From Pseudomonas caricapapayae (GTDB lineage Bacteria; Pseudomonadota; Gammaproteobacteria; Pseudomonadales; Pseudomonadaceae), in the NCBI RefSeq assembly GCF_001400735.1, contig NZ_LJPW01000089.1:1-64000 (forward strand): a DNA stretch of 64,000 nt. Reading direction: 5' to 3'. The position numbers and the translations under genes were made by a program. The notes beneath the pieces were generated by a model. The model was not told the origin of the DNA, did not search any database, and saw only the letters and a program-made list of their open reading frames with translations. Each line of letters starts with the position of its first letter. Within the stretch, counting starts at the first letter, position 1. Shown here one piece after another: positions 1-13,600 of this stretch.

Positions 1-116
1 CGTTGAGGGTTTTTGTTTTTCTGGTTCCTCAAAACCAGCATGAAAACACGTTTTCGTTTCTATGCAGCATGTCTCTGCGTGGCTATGATGCGTGCCTCAT
101 TGCCAGGCGACTCTAA
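1..116. other. Non-coding stretch upstream of birA
   Basis: No gene is visible here. The first 40 bases are T-rich and carry short complementary TTGAGG and CCTCAA arms (about bases 3-8 and 27-32). This could be the tail of a terminator for a transcript that ends before the window. TATGAT at 84-89 could be a birA -10 box, but no good -35 sits 17 bases upstream, so no promoter is called. Confidence 0.4.
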
Positions 117-1076
117 ATGCTGACCTTGTTAAAGCTTCTTGCTGATGGTGCGTTTCATTCTGGACAGGTATTAGGCAATGCTCTGGGCATAAGCCGTAGT
201 GCTGTCTGGAAGCAGCTTCAGCAGCTTGAGGTCGATCTGGGCATCGAGGTACATAAAGTGCGCGGGCGAGGTTATCGACTGGCTGCGCCCATCTCTCTCT
301 TGAGTGCTGCTGGCATAGTGCGGTGCGGATTTCCTGCCAACTGGTCTGTGCGCACTTACGACACTATCGATTCAACCAACGCAGAGGCCGCGCGTCTGAT
401 TGCTCAAGGCGAGTCCATGCCTTTGCTGGTCGTGGCCGAGCAGCAAACTTCCGGAAGGGGGCGGCGTGGTCGCAAGTGGGTAAGCCCATTCGCTGAGAAC
501 CTGTATTACAGTCTGGTGCTGCGCATCGATGGCGGAATGCGCCAGTTGGAGGGGCTCAGTCTTTTGGTGGGTCTGGCGGTGATGAATGTGCTTCGCGACA
601 TGGGTGTGCATGGTGCAGGCCTTAAATGGCCTAATGATGTGCTGGTCGGTAGGCAGAAGATTGCTGGCATCCTGCTGGAGCTTATAGGTGATCCGGCAGA
701 CGTCTGCCATGTCATCATCGGAATAGGCGTGAATGTGAATATGCGTTCATCCTCCGAAGTAGATCAGTTATGGACGTCCATTCGACTCGAAACAGGCAGT
801 CTCATTGATCGCAATCAGATCGCGGCTCGTATAAGCAGTCAGCTCGATGCTCTTCTCGTGGTTCATCGCAATGAAGGTTTTGCAGCTTTTCAGAAAGAAT
901 GGGAGCGCGGGCACCTGTGGCAGGGGGCTGCGGTAAAGTTGTTGTCAGGGATTCAGGAAGTGGAGGGAGTGGTGTTGGGGGTCGACTCGCTTGGGGCGCT
1001 AAGGCTTGAGGTCAGTGGTGTGGAAAAGAGCTTCAGTGGCGGCGAGCTCAGCCTGAGGTTACGAGATGATTCTTGA
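117..1076 (+). CDS. birA: Bifunctional biotin-[acetyl-CoA-carboxylase] ligase and biotin operon repressor BirA
   Basis: BirA activates biotin with ATP to biotinyl-5'-AMP and transfers it to the lysine of the biotin carboxyl carrier protein of acetyl-CoA carboxylase; the holo-form also represses biotin synthesis genes. Residues 1-58 form the N-terminal winged helix ([14 protein letters not shown]), so this is the regulatory class II form. The biotin/AMP loop GRGRRGRKW is at residues 113-121 and KWPND at 170-174, followed by a C-terminal SH3-like domain. At 319 residues it has the usual length. The ATG at 117 leaves a full winged helix. The gene overlaps coaX by 11 bases, so the two are probably translated from one message. 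Confidence 0.96.
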   Translation: MLTLLKLLADGAFHSGQVLGNALGISRSAVWKQLQQLEVDLGIEVHKVRGRGYRLAAPISLLSAAGIVRCGFPANWSVRTYDTIDSTNAEAARLIAQGESMPLLVVAEQQTSGRGRRGRKWVSPFAENLYYSLVLRIDGGMRQLEGLSLLVGLAVMNVLRDMGVHGAGLKWPNDVLVGRQKIAGILLELIGDPADVCHVIIGIGVNVNMRSSSEVDQLWTSIRLETGSLIDRNQIAARISSQLDALLVVHRNEGFAAFQKEWERGHLWQGAAVKLLSGIQEVEGVVLGVDSLGALRLEVSGVEKSFSGGELSLRLRDDS

Positions 1077-1815
1077 GCTCGATTGTGGCAACAGCTTTAT
1101 CAAGTGGCGGGTAACGGCGAAGCGTGATGCATCAGTGATCAGTGGCGGCGTTGTGGATTCAGATGCTGCCTTGCTGGAACATCTGAGTAATCTGCCTGGT
1201 GCATCATTCACTGACTGCCGACTTGTAAGTGTTCGTAGCACTGAAGAAACGGCAAGGATGGTCGCTTTATTGGCTGATACCTTTTCCGTAATGCCGGTCT
1301 GCGCTATGCCTGCTCGTGAGCTTGCTGGTGTCACCAATGGCTACGACGACTTCGCACGTCTGGGCCTGGATCGCTGGCTGGCGTTTGTTGGTGCTTACCA
1401 TCTTGCCAGGGGCGCATGCCTGGTGATCGATCTCGGTACTGCTGTGACGTCTGACTTTGTGGACGCTATGGGCGCGCACCTTGGCGGTTTTATTTGCCCT
1501 GGAATGCCCTTGATGCGCAATCAGTTGCGTACCCATACTCGTCGCATCAGGTATGACGACACGGAGGCTGGGAGAGCCTTGGCCCGCCTTGTTCCCGGTC
1601 GTGCGACTGCCGAGGCTGTAGAGCGTGGCTGTTCGTTGATGCTCAGAGGGTTTGCTATGACTCAGATCGAGATAGCCCGTGGGTACTGGGGTGACGATTT
1701 TGCTGTTTTCGTGACTGGCGGAGATGCTGCTCTGGTTGCGGATGTGCTGCCAGGCGCTCGCATTGTTCCTGATCTGGTCTTCGTGGGTCTGGCTCTCGCT
1801 TGCCCTTTGCGTTGA
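1066..1815 (+). CDS. coaX: Type III pantothenate kinase CoaX
   Basis: CoaX phosphorylates pantothenate in the first committed step of coenzyme A synthesis, in the cytoplasm. The protein has the ASKHA-fold landmarks of the type III family: DCGN at residues 6-9 (phosphate-binding loop), GLDRW at 100-104, IDLGTAVT at 121-128 and GGFICPG at 140-146. Length (249 residues) is normal. The ATG lies inside the end of birA. The pairing birA-coaX followed by a SPOR-domain gene is the standard Pseudomonas arrangement. Type III kinases are not feedback-inhibited by CoA and need a monovalent cation; this is family knowledge, not visible in the sequence. Confidence 0.95.
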   Translation: MILELDCGNSFIKWRVTAKRDASVISGGVVDSDAALLEHLSNLPGASFTDCRLVSVRSTEETARMVALLADTFSVMPVCAMPARELAGVTNGYDDFARLGLDRWLAFVGAYHLARGACLVIDLGTAVTSDFVDAMGAHLGGFICPGMPLMRNQLRTHTRRIRYDDTEAGRALARLVPGRATAEAVERGCSLMLRGFAMTQIEIARGYWGDDFAVFVTGGDAALVADVLPGARIVPDLVFVGLALACPLR

Positions 1816-1822
1816 GGTCTCT

Positions 1823-2251
1823 ATGCGTTGGTTATTTCTTCTGCTGCTGATGCTTAATGCCTTTTATTACATCTGGCACCAGCAAGAGGCTCCACTGAGG
1901 GTCAAAGAGGTCATGCCCTTATCGTTGCACCGTGCCCCTCAGCAGGATATTCGCCTGCTCAGCGAATCGGATGCGGGGCGGGTGTCGCACGATGCCGATA
2001 CGAGGTGTCTTTACGTTGGTGGCTTTGTCAGGCCAGAAGATGCTCGTCTGGTCGAGCAGCGTCTGAACAGCCTGGATATACAGTCTCAATTCCAGCCACT
2101 ACAAACGAATGGGGCGACCGCCTACTGGCTAAAAATTACCCCGGAAAGTCGACGCCTTGTAGAGGCGGGTGTGATCAGCCAGCTGAGTCAGGATTTCCCT
2201 CAAATAAAAAATCAAATAATGTTATGCGAGGGCATTGCAACTGCTGATTAG
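1823..2251 (+). CDS. Small membrane-anchored SPOR-domain protein
   Basis: A 142-residue protein with one N-terminal hydrophobic segment (MRWLFLLLLMLNAFYYIW, residues 1-18) acting as a signal anchor, a linker, and a C-terminal SPOR domain from about residue 60 (YVGGFVRPEDARLVEQRL to the end). SPOR domains bind denuded septal peptidoglycan, so a periplasmic role near the division site is inferred. The reading frame stays open upstream to 1724, inside coaX. The ATG at 1823, seven bases after the coaX stop, was chosen because it places the hydrophobic anchor at the N terminus. Its exact function is not known to me; the position after coaX is conserved in Pseudomonas. Confidence 0.85.
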   Translation: MRWLFLLLLMLNAFYYIWHQQEAPLRVKEVMPLSLHRAPQQDIRLLSESDAGRVSHDADTRCLYVGGFVRPEDARLVEQRLNSLDIQSQFQPLQTNGATAYWLKITPESRRLVEAGVISQLSQDFPQIKNQIMLCEGIATAD

Positions 2252-2263
2252 TTTACATAGAAT
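2235..2263 (+). promoter_or_regulatory. Sigma-70 promoter upstream of the tRNA block
   Basis: TTGCAA (2235-2240) and TAGAAT (2258-2263) are separated by exactly 17 bases and followed by a GC-rich discriminator (GGCGCCCGC), typical of stringently controlled stable-RNA promoters. The -35 box lies within the last codons of the SPOR gene. It would start transcription near 2270, upstream of tRNA-Tyr. Confidence 0.65.
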
Positions 2264-2351
2264 GGCGCCCGCTTCGCAGTGAGGTGAAAGTCTCGCGAAC
2301 GAAGTGGTAGTAGTCAACGCATGTAACCTCAGGTTTTTACTGAGAAAAAGG

Positions 2352-2380
2352 TTGACAGAAGGGCAGCATGAGTTGAGAAT
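2352..2380 (+). promoter_or_regulatory. Second sigma-70 promoter, immediately upstream of tRNA-Tyr
   Basis: TTGACA (2352-2357) is a perfect -35 box. GAGAAT (2375-2380) follows after 17 bases, then a GC-rich discriminator. Transcription would begin only a few bases before tRNA-Tyr at 2394. The -10 is a weaker match than the -35. Just upstream, CCTCAG and CTGAG arms (about 2328-2345) could form a small hairpin ending any transcript from the first promoter. Confidence 0.6.
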
Positions 2381-2393
2381 GCTGCCTCGCTTA

Positions 2394-2478
<85 letters not shown>

Positions 2479-2502
2479 GATTTAGCGCAAGCTGCAAATT
2501 GC

Positions 2503-2576
<74 letters not shown>

Positions 2577-2602
2577 AGCTTGCAGCTTATGCATTGTGTT
2601 TT

Positions 2603-2678
2603 GCTCTTGTAGCTCAGTTGGTAGAGCACACCCTTGGTAAGGGTGAGGTCAGCGGTTCAAATCCGCTCAAGAGCTCCA
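2603..2678 (+). tRNA. tRNA-Thr (GGT)
   Basis: A 76-base tRNA with acceptor arms GCTCTTG and CAAGAGC, anticodon GGT at 2636-2638 and an encoded CCA. In many gammaproteobacteria a tuf gene follows directly; here a terminator follows instead. Confidence 0.98.
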
Positions 2679-2683
2679 TTGCT

Positions 2684-2716
2684 AAAGGCAGATATGAAAA
2701 TATCTGCCTTTGTTTT
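2684..2716 (+). terminator. Intrinsic terminator of the Tyr-Gly-Thr tRNA operon
   Basis: An 11-base stem, AAAGGCAGATA (2684-2694) pairing with TATCTGCCTTT (2701-2711), with a 6-base loop and followed by GTTTT. It begins six bases after the tRNA-Thr CCA end. Confidence 0.8.
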
Positions 2717-2794
2717 AGGTGGGTTGGTTGCGCTTGACCTGCCTGATGTCTTGTTTGGATTCTGCTTTTGGGGCAGGCTGTTCTGAATAAGGTG

Positions 2795-2823
2795 TTGAAA
2801 AACTCTCGTCAGGTCCGCATAAT
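2795..2823 (+). promoter_or_regulatory. Sigma-70 promoter of tRNA-Trp-secE-nusG
   Basis: TTGAAA (2795-2800), a 17-base spacer and CATAAT (2818-2823). The predicted start is near 2830, about 15 bases before tRNA-Trp. It supplies transcription that in relatives would otherwise cross from tuf. Confidence 0.7.
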
Positions 2824-2844
2824 GGTCGGCCTGATTTTGCTTTT

Positions 2845-2920
2845 AGGTCAGTAGCTCAATTGGCAGAGCGACGGTCTCCAAAACCGTAGGTTGGGGGTTC
2901 GATTCCCTCCTGACCTGCCA
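2845..2920 (+). tRNA. tRNA-Trp (CCA)
   Basis: A 76-base tRNA with acceptor arms AGGTCAG and CTGACCT, anticodon CCA at 2878-2880 and an encoded 3' CCA. It is 46 bases from secE and probably shares its transcript, as in other gammaproteobacteria. Confidence 0.98.
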
Positions 2921-2966
2921 GATTCCTTAGATGTAATCTGGCTTTCTTTTCACAGGATCTCCGTAG

Positions 2967-3335
2967 ATGAATCCCAAGGCTGAAGCATCAGACTCTCGCT
3001 TTGATATGCTGAAGTGGCTCCTGGTAGTCGTTTTGGTTGTCGTGGGTGTTGTCGGTAATCAGTATTATTCTGCTGAGCCGATCCTGTACCGTGTTCTCGC
3101 TCTCCTCGTGATTGCCGCTGTCGCTGCGTTTGTAGCGTTGCAAACCGGTAAGGGCAAGGCCTTTTTCGTTCTGGCGAAAGAGGCTCGCGCCGAGATTCGT
3201 AAAGTCGTATGGCCTACTCGCCAAGAAACCACTCAAACCACGTTGATCGTTGTGGCTGTTGTGCTGGTTATGGCGTTGCTGTTGTGGGGGCTTGATTCCC
3301 TGCTCGGCTGGCTTGTTTCCTTGATAGTTGGCTAA
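2967..3335 (+). CDS. secE: Preprotein translocase subunit SecE
   Basis: SecE clamps SecY in the inner-membrane SecYEG protein-export channel. The 122-residue protein is the long three-helix form found in enterobacteria and pseudomonads: hydrophobic segments lie near residues 14-34, 43-58 and 90-120. The conserved amphipathic motif EIRKVVWPTRQE precedes the essential last helix. nusG begins nine bases after the stop, the classic secE-nusG pair. The neighbouring terminator after nusG suggests a tRNA-Trp-secE-nusG unit. Confidence 0.97.
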   Translation: MNPKAEASDSRFDMLKWLLVVVLVVVGVVGNQYYSAEPILYRVLALLVIAAVAAFVALQTGKGKAFFVLAKEARAEIRKVVWPTRQETTQTTLIVVAVVLVMALLLWGLDSLLGWLVSLIVG

Positions 3336-3344
3336 GGGTGTCCC

Positions 3345-3878
3345 GTGGCTAAGCGTTGGTACGTAGTGCATGCTTACTCGGGTTACGAGAAGCATGTCAT
3401 GCGCTCGTTGATCGAGCGTGTGAAGCTGGCAGGCATGGAAGATGGCTTCGGCGAAATTCTGGTTCCCACTGAAGAAGTGGTCGAAATGCGTAATGGCCAG
3501 AAGCGCAAAAGCGAACGCAAGTTCTTCCCGGGTTATGTGCTTGTTCAGATGGATATGAATGAGGGTACTTGGCACTTGGTCAAGGATACTCCTCGCGTCA
3601 TGGGCTTCATTGGCGGTACCGCTGACAAGCCTGCTCCGATCACCGACAAGGAAGCGGAAGCAATTCTGCGTCGTGTCGCAGACGGTAGCGACAAGCCGAA
3701 ACCTAAGACACTGTTCGAGCCGGGTGAGGTTGTTCGTGTCACCGACGGTCCGTTTGCTGATTTTAACGGCACGGTTGAAGAAGTTAACTACGAAAAGAGC
3801 CGGATTCAAGTGGCGGTGCTCATTTTCGGACGCTCTACCCCGGTAGAGTTGGAGTTCAGTCAGGTCGAAAAGGCATAA
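3345..3878 (+). CDS. nusG: Transcription termination/antitermination factor NusG
   Basis: NusG binds the RNA polymerase clamp, suppresses pausing and links polymerase to Rho or to ribosomal S10. The NGN domain occupies residues 1 to about 120 ([14 protein letters not shown] at the start, [11 protein letters not shown] in the middle). The KOW domain covers roughly 125-177 ([19 protein letters not shown]). The length of 177 residues is typical. The start is GTG at 3345, which gives the standard [14 protein letters not shown] terminus. A strong terminator follows 18 bases after the stop. Confidence 0.98.
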   Translation: MAKRWYVVHAYSGYEKHVMRSLIERVKLAGMEDGFGEILVPTEEVVEMRNGQKRKSERKFFPGYVLVQMDMNEGTWHLVKDTPRVMGFIGGTADKPAPITDKEAEAILRRVADGSDKPKPKTLFEPGEVVRVTDGPFADFNGTVEEVNYEKSRIQVAVLIFGRSTPVELEFSQVEKA

Positions 3879-3896
3879 CTGAGCTGGAATCCCATA

Positions 3897-3925
3897 CCCC
3901 GCAGCCTAAGGCTGTGGGGTTTTTT
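3897..3925 (+). terminator. Intrinsic terminator after nusG
   Basis: CCCCGCAGCC (3897-3906) pairs with GGCTGTGGGG (3910-3919) over a three-base loop, followed by six T residues. It separates secE-nusG from the rplK unit. Confidence 0.88.
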
Positions 3926-3996
3926 CGTCACTGGGATATACGCGTAAGTAACCGGGGAGCCTTTATTGGCGCTTGAACCCGTAATTGGAGTGCCTC

Positions 3997-4428
3997 ATGG
4001 CCAAGAAGATAACCGCATACATCAAGCTGCAAGTGAAAGCCGCTCAGGCTAACCCAAGCCCGCCAGTTGGTCCTGCTCTGGGTCAGCACGGTGTGAATAT
4101 CATGGAATTCTGCAAAGCGTTCAACGCCCGTACTCAGGGTATTGAGCCAGGCTTGCCGACTCCAGTGATCATCACTGTGTACAGCGACCGTAGCTTCACT
4201 TTCGAAACAAAAAGTACCCCTGCATCGGTTCTGCTCAAGAAAGCTGCAGGCTTGACCAGCGGCTCGGCTCGCCCGAACACCGTTAAAGTTGGCACCGTGA
4301 CTCGTGCTCAGCTGGAAGATATCGCTAAAGCAAAAAATGCGGATCTGACTGCAGCTGACATGGAAGCGGCCGTGCGTACCATCGCCGGTTCCGCTCGTAG
4401 CATGGGCCTTAACGTGGAGGGTGTGTAA
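3997..4428 (+). CDS. rplK: 50S ribosomal protein L11
   Basis: L11 binds the GTPase-associated centre of 23S rRNA and is needed for RelA activation by uncharged tRNA. The 143-residue protein shows the proline-rich [20 protein letters not shown] segment near residues 20-40 and the C-terminal RNA-binding domain with KAAGLTSGS. The frame is open to 3985, but the ATG at 3997 gives the canonical [10 protein letters not shown] start with a GGAG box just upstream. Its stop overlaps the rplA start by one base, coupling the two. Confidence 0.97.
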
Positions 4429-5123
4429 TGGCTAAGCTGACCAAGCGTCAAAAGGCAATCGCCAGCAAGATCGAAGCTGGCAAGTCCTACAACTTCGTAG
4501 ACGCTGCAGCCCTGCTGACCGAGCTGTCGACTGTCAAGTTCAGCGAGTCGGTAGACGTTGCTGTCAACCTGGGCGTTGACCCTCGTAAGTCCGACCAGGT
4601 CGTTCGTAGCGCTACCGTACTGCCGCACGGCACCGGTAAAACTGTACGCGTTGCAGTTTTCACCCAGGGTCCTGCTGCTGAAGCTGCTCTGGCTGCCGGT
4701 GCTGATCGCGTTGGTATGGATGATCTGGCCGCTGAAATGAAAGCAGGCGATCTGAACTATGACGTGGTTATCGCTTCCCCTGACGCAATGCGCGTTGTGG
4801 GTCAGTTGGGTCAGGTTCTCGGTCCTCGTGGCCTGATGCCTAACCCTAAAGTCGGCACTGTTACTCCTGACGTTGCGAACGCCGTCAAGAATGCCAAGGC
4901 TGGTCAGGTTCGTTATCGCACCGACAAAAACGGCATCATCCACACTTCCGTTGGCAAGGTCGGCTTCGATGCCGTCAAGCTGAAGGAAAACGTTGAAGCG
5001 CTGATCGCTGATCTGAAGCGTATCAAACCAGCTTCTTCGAAAGGTATTTACGTCAAGCGCATCACCCTGAGCACCACTATGGGCCCAGGTCTGGTCATCG
5101 ACCAGGGTTCGTTGGAAGCGTAA
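4428..5123 (+). CDS. rplA: 50S ribosomal protein L1
   Basis: L1 forms the mobile L1 stalk beside the ribosomal E site and, in E. coli, represses its own rplKA message. The 231-residue protein contains the family signature around [15 protein letters not shown] (residues about 130-145) and ends in [10 protein letters not shown]. Translation starts on the last base of the rplK stop (TAATG), so expression depends on rplK translation. The L10 leader begins immediately downstream. Confidence 0.98.
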   Translation: MAKLTKRQKAIASKIEAGKSYNFVDAAALLTELSTVKFSESVDVAVNLGVDPRKSDQVVRSATVLPHGTGKTVRVAVFTQGPAAEAALAAGADRVGMDDLAAEMKAGDLNYDVVIASPDAMRVVGQLGQVLGPRGLMPNPKVGTVTPDVANAVKNAKAGQVRYRTDKNGIIHTSVGKVGFDAVKLKENVEALIADLKRIKPASSKGIYVKRITLSTTMGPGLVIDQGSLEA

Positions 5124-5326
5124 GACAAAAGCGGTACGGTGATTGACGCCGTACCCCTTTGAAAGATTGGGGTCCCTGCCTGGCGGGGGCTATCCAAGAC
5201 CGTAGGCGACGCAAGTCTTAAACCTCAAGCCTACGCAGATGGTGCTCCCGGTTCCTTACCGAATCAGACACCAAAACGACATCTGGCTTCGGTCGGATGA
5301 AACGGTAACAAGCAGGAGTTAAACCC
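5124..5326 (+). promoter_or_regulatory. L10 leader (rplJ autoregulatory mRNA region)
   Basis: A 203-base non-coding gap before rplJ in the position and size of the conserved L10 leader, where the L10-(L12)4 complex binds its own mRNA to repress rplJL translation. A first hairpin has GGTACGG (5133-5139) pairing with CCGTACC (5149-5155). Further downstream are GC-rich complementary segments, and an AGGAG box lies at 5314-5318. Assignment rests on position and size; a covariance-model match would settle it. Confidence 0.7.
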
Positions 5327-5827
5327 GTGGCAATTAAACTCGAAGACAAGAAGGCCATCGTCGCTGAAGTCAACGAGGCTGCCAAAGCTGGTCTGTCCGC
5401 TGTCGTGGCTGATGCCCGTGGTGTGACGGTCGGCGCTATGACCGGACTCCGTAAAGAGGCTCGTGAAGCTGGCGTTTACGTACGTGTTGTACGTAACACC
5501 CTGCTCAAGCGCGCTGTTGCTGACACTGAATTCAGTGTCCTCAACGACGTGTTCACTGGCCCGACCTTGATCGCGTTCTCCAACGAACATCCTGGCGCTG
5601 CTGCCCGGTTGTTCAAGGAATTCGCCAAAGGTCAGGACAAGTTCGAGATCAAGGCAGCTGCGTTCGAGGGCAAGTTCCTCGCAGCTAATCAGATCGATGT
5701 ACTGGCAAGCCTGCCGACCCGTAACGAAGCAATTTCTCAGCTGATGAGCGTGATCCAAGGCGCTACCAGCAAATTGGCTCGTACTCTGGCGGCTGTTCGC
5801 GACCAAAAAGAAGCAGCTGCAGCCTAA
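5327..5827 (+). CDS. rplJ: 50S ribosomal protein L10
   Basis: L10 anchors the L7/L12 dimers of the ribosomal stalk and acts as the translational repressor of its own operon. The 166-residue protein starts [20 protein letters not shown] and ends in an alanine-rich helix that carries the L12 dimers. The start codon is GTG at 5327, eight bases after an AGGAG box. It is followed 79 bases later by rplL, its structural partner, under the shared leader described upstream. Confidence 0.97.
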   Translation: MAIKLEDKKAIVAEVNEAAKAGLSAVVADARGVTVGAMTGLRKEAREAGVYVRVVRNTLLKRAVADTEFSVLNDVFTGPTLIAFSNEHPGAAARLFKEFAKGQDKFEIKAAAFEGKFLAANQIDVLASLPTRNEAISQLMSVIQGATSKLARTLAAVRDQKEAAAA

Positions 5828-5906
5828 GGCTGAGTCAGATCTTTTCGCGTATTTTTGTTTATTTTGATGGTCGCGTAGGCCGTCCCCCAATTCAGGAAAT
5901 TGAGTC

Positions 5907-6272
5907 ATGTCCATCTCTCAAGACGATATCCTTAACGCCGTAGCTGAAATGTCCGTTCTGCAGGTTGTAGAGCTGATCAAGGCGTTCGAAGAGAAGTTTG
6001 GCGTTACCGCTGCTGCCGGCTCTGCTGGTCCAGCTGTTGCTGCTGCTGTTGTTGAAGAACAAACTGAATTCAACGTCATGCTGCTGGAAGCTGGCGAGAA
6101 GAAAGTTAACGTGATCAAGGCAGTACGTGAACTGACCGGTCTGGGTCTGAAAGAAGCCAAGGCAGTCGTTGACGGCGCGCCAGCAATGGTTCTGGAAGCT
6201 GTTGCCAAAGACGCAGCTGACAAAGCCAAAGCTACTCTGGAAGAAGCAGGCGCTAAAGTCGAGCTGAAATAA
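5907..6272 (+). CDS. rplL: 50S ribosomal protein L7/L12
   Basis: L7/L12 is the multicopy acidic stalk protein that recruits the GTPase translation factors. The 121-residue sequence has the N-terminal dimerisation domain ([20 protein letters not shown]), an alanine-rich hinge around residues 36-50, and the C-terminal factor-binding domain with [20 protein letters not shown]. Between its stop and rpoB lies an attenuator hairpin, which lets ribosomal proteins outnumber polymerase subunits. Confidence 0.98.
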   Translation: MSISQDDILNAVAEMSVLQVVELIKAFEEKFGVTAAAGSAGPAVAAAVVEEQTEFNVMLLEAGEKKVNVIKAVRELTGLGLKEAKAVVDGAPAMVLEAVAKDAADKAKATLEEAGAKVELK

Positions 6273-6318
6273 GCATCGATTTTGAGTGTCCAGCCCACGC
6301 GTTTAGCGAAAGGCTGAT

Positions 6319-6347
6319 GGCTGGTGGCTTTTGCCACCGGCCTTTTT
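6319..6347 (+). terminator. Attenuator between rplL and rpoB
   Basis: GGCTGGTGGC (6319-6328) pairs with GCCACCGGCC (6333-6342) around a TTTT loop, followed by five T residues. A partial terminator at this position is the established way to lower rpoBC transcription relative to rplJL. The remaining 146 bases to rpoB form the rpoB leader. Confidence 0.85.
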
Positions 6348-6493
6348 CCGTTATAGACGATTGGCGCTGTCAACGTTTGTAACGTGTGGTATCCACCGAT
6401 GGCGGTGGCGCAAACCAAGGGGTTTGCAAGATTTTCTGGCTGCTTCCGTCGGGAGGGAGCCAAACAAGCAGGTGACCAAGCTGGGGAACGCTG

Positions 6494-10567
<4,074 letters not shown>

Positions 10568-10631
10568 CACGTGACGCGAATCGGGGGCAGGGCGGTACTG
10601 CCTGCTCCCTGCTCCGCCAGGAGGAAAAGCC

Positions 10632-13600
10632 TTGAAAGACTTACTGAATTTGCTGAAAAACCAGGGTCAAGTCGAAGAGTTCGACGCAATCCGTATCGGA
10701 CTTGCATCGCCTGAGATGATCCGCTCTTGGTCGTTCGGTGAAGTTAAAAAGCCGGAAACCATCAACTACCGTACGTTCAAGCCTGAGCGTGACGGTCTGT
10801 TCTGCGCCAAAATCTTTGGCCCGGTAAAAGATTACGAGTGCCTGTGCGGTAAGTACAAGCGCCTGAAGCACCGCGGTGTCATCTGCGAAAAATGCGGTGT
10901 TGAAGTGGCTCTGGCCAAGGTTCGTCGCGAGCGTATGGCTCACATCGAACTGGCTTCGCCGGTTGCCCACATCTGGTTCCTGAAATCGCTGCCGTCCCGT
11001 ATCGGCCTGCTGATGGACATGACTCTGCGTGATATCGAACGTGTTCTCTACTTCGAGAGCTATGTTGTTATCGATCCAGGCATGACTACCCTTGAAAAAG
11101 GTCAGCTGCTGAACGACGAGCAGTATTTCGAAGCGCTTGAAGAGTTCGGTGACGACTTCGACGCCCGTATGGGTGCTGAGGCCGTTCGCGAGCTGCTGCA
11201 CGCTATTGATCTGGAGCACGAGATTGGCCGTCTGCGCGAAGAAATTCCGCAAACCAATTCCGAGACCAAAATCAAGAAGCTGTCCAAGCGTCTGAAATTG
11301 ATGGAAGCCTTCCAGGGTTCCGGCAACCTTCCTGAGTGGATGGTGCTGACCGTTCTGCCGGTTCTGCCGCCAGATCTGCGTCCTCTGGTTCCGCTTGACG
11401 GTGGCCGTTTCGCGACGTCCGACCTCAACGATCTGTATCGTCGAGTGATCAACCGTAACAACCGTCTGAAACGCCTGCTGGATCTGTCTGCTCCCGATAT
11501 CATCGTGCGCAACGAAAAGCGCATGCTGCAGGAAGCGGTCGATGCTCTGCTCGATAACGGCCGTCGCGGTCGTGCGATCACAGGTTCGAACAAGCGTCCT
11601 CTGAAATCCCTGGCTGACATGATCAAGGGTAAGCAAGGTCGTTTCCGTCAGAACTTGCTCGGCAAGCGTGTTGACTACTCGGGCCGTTCGGTAATTACCG
11701 TAGGTCCGACCCTGCGTCTGCACCAGTGCGGTCTGCCGAAGAAGATGGCTCTCGAGCTGTTCAAGCCGTTCATTTTCGGCAAGCTGGAAATGCGTGGCCT
11801 GGCTACGACCATCAAAGCTGCCAAGAAGATGGTCGAGCGTGAACTGCCTGAGGTCTGGGACGTTCTCGCTGAAGTCATTCGCGAACACCCGGTGCTGCTG
11901 AACCGTGCGCCGACTCTTCACCGTCTGGGCATTCAGGCTTTTGAGCCGGTACTGATCGAAGGTAAGGCCATTCAGCTGCACCCGCTGGTCTGTGCTGCGT
12001 ACAACGCCGACTTCGACGGTGACCAGATGGCCGTTCACGTGCCTCTGACGCTTGAAGCTCAGCTGGAAGCGCGCGCGCTGATGATGTCGACCAACAACAT
12101 TCTGTCGCCAGCCAACGGTGAGCCAATCATCGTTCCTTCGCAGGACGTTGTACTGGGTCTGTATTACATGACTCGTGAAGCGATCAACGCCAAGGGCGAA
12201 GGTCGTGTGTTTGCCGATCTGCAGGAAGTCGACCGCGTATTCCGCGCCGGCGAAGCGGCTCTGCATGCCAAGGTCAAGGTTCGTATCCACGAAACGGTCA
12301 ACGACCGTGACGGTGGCAGCGTCAAGAACACCCGTATCGTCGACACCACTGTTGGCCGTGCGCTGCTGTTCCAGGTGGTTCCGGCCGGCCTGTCCTACGA
12401 CGTCGTCAACCAGCCCATGAAGAAGAAGGCGATCTCCAAGCTGATCAACCAGTGCTACCGCGTGGTTGGTCTGAAAGAGACCGTTATCTTTGCTGACCAG
12501 TTGATGTACACCGGTTTTGCCTACTCGACTATTTCGGGTGTTTCCATCGGCGTTAACGATTTCGTTATCCCTGATGAAAAAGCTCGCATCATCGACGCGG
12601 CCACCGAAGAAGTTAAAGAGATCGAAAGTCAGTACGCCTCCGGCCTGGTCACCCAGGGCGAGAAGTACAACAAGGTGATCGACCTCTGGTCCAAGGCAAA
12701 CGACGAAGTCTCCAAGGCAATGATGTCGAACCTCTCGAAAGAGAAGGTCATCGATCGTCACGGCGTCGAAGTTGACCAGGAATCCTTCAACTCGATGTAC
12801 ATGATGGCTGACTCCGGTGCGCGTGGTTCTGCTGCCCAGATTCGTCAGTTGGCGGGTATGCGTGGTCTGATGGCCAAGCCTGACGGCTCCATCATTGAAA
12901 CGCCGATCACCGCGAACTTCCGTGAAGGTTTGAGCGTACTTCAGTACTTCATCTCTACTCACGGTGCTCGTAAGGGTCTTGCGGATACGGCGCTGAAGAC
13001 CGCCAACTCCGGTTATCTGACTCGCCGTCTGGTAGACGTGGCTCAGGATCTGGTGGTTACCGAGGTGGATTGCGGTACCGAGCACGGTCTGCTGATGACT
13101 CCGCACATTGAAGGCGGCGACGTTGTAGAGCCGCTGGGTGAGCGCGTACTGGGTCGAGTTATTGCCCGTGACGTGTTCAAGCCGGGCACAGAAGACGTCA
13201 TCGTGCCTGCTGGCACGCTGGTCGACGAGAAGTGGGTAGAGTTCATCGAGCTGAACAGCATCGACGAAGTGATCGTTCGTTCGCCAATCAGCTGTGAAAC
13301 CCGCTACGGCATCTGCGCCAAGTGCTACGGTCGCGACCTGGCTCGTGGTCACCAGGTCAACATCGGTGAAGCTGTCGGCGTAATCGCTGCACAGTCGATC
13401 GGTGAGCCAGGTACCCAGCTGACAATGCGTACGTTCCACATTGGTGGTGCGGCAAGCCGGACCTCGGCAGCCGACAGCGTTCAGGTGAAGAATGGCGGTA
13501 CTGTCCGTCTGCACAACCTGAAGCACGTCGAGCGTGTTGACGGTCACCTGGTTGCGGTATCCCGCTCCGGTGAACTGGCAATCGCCGATGACTTCGGTCG

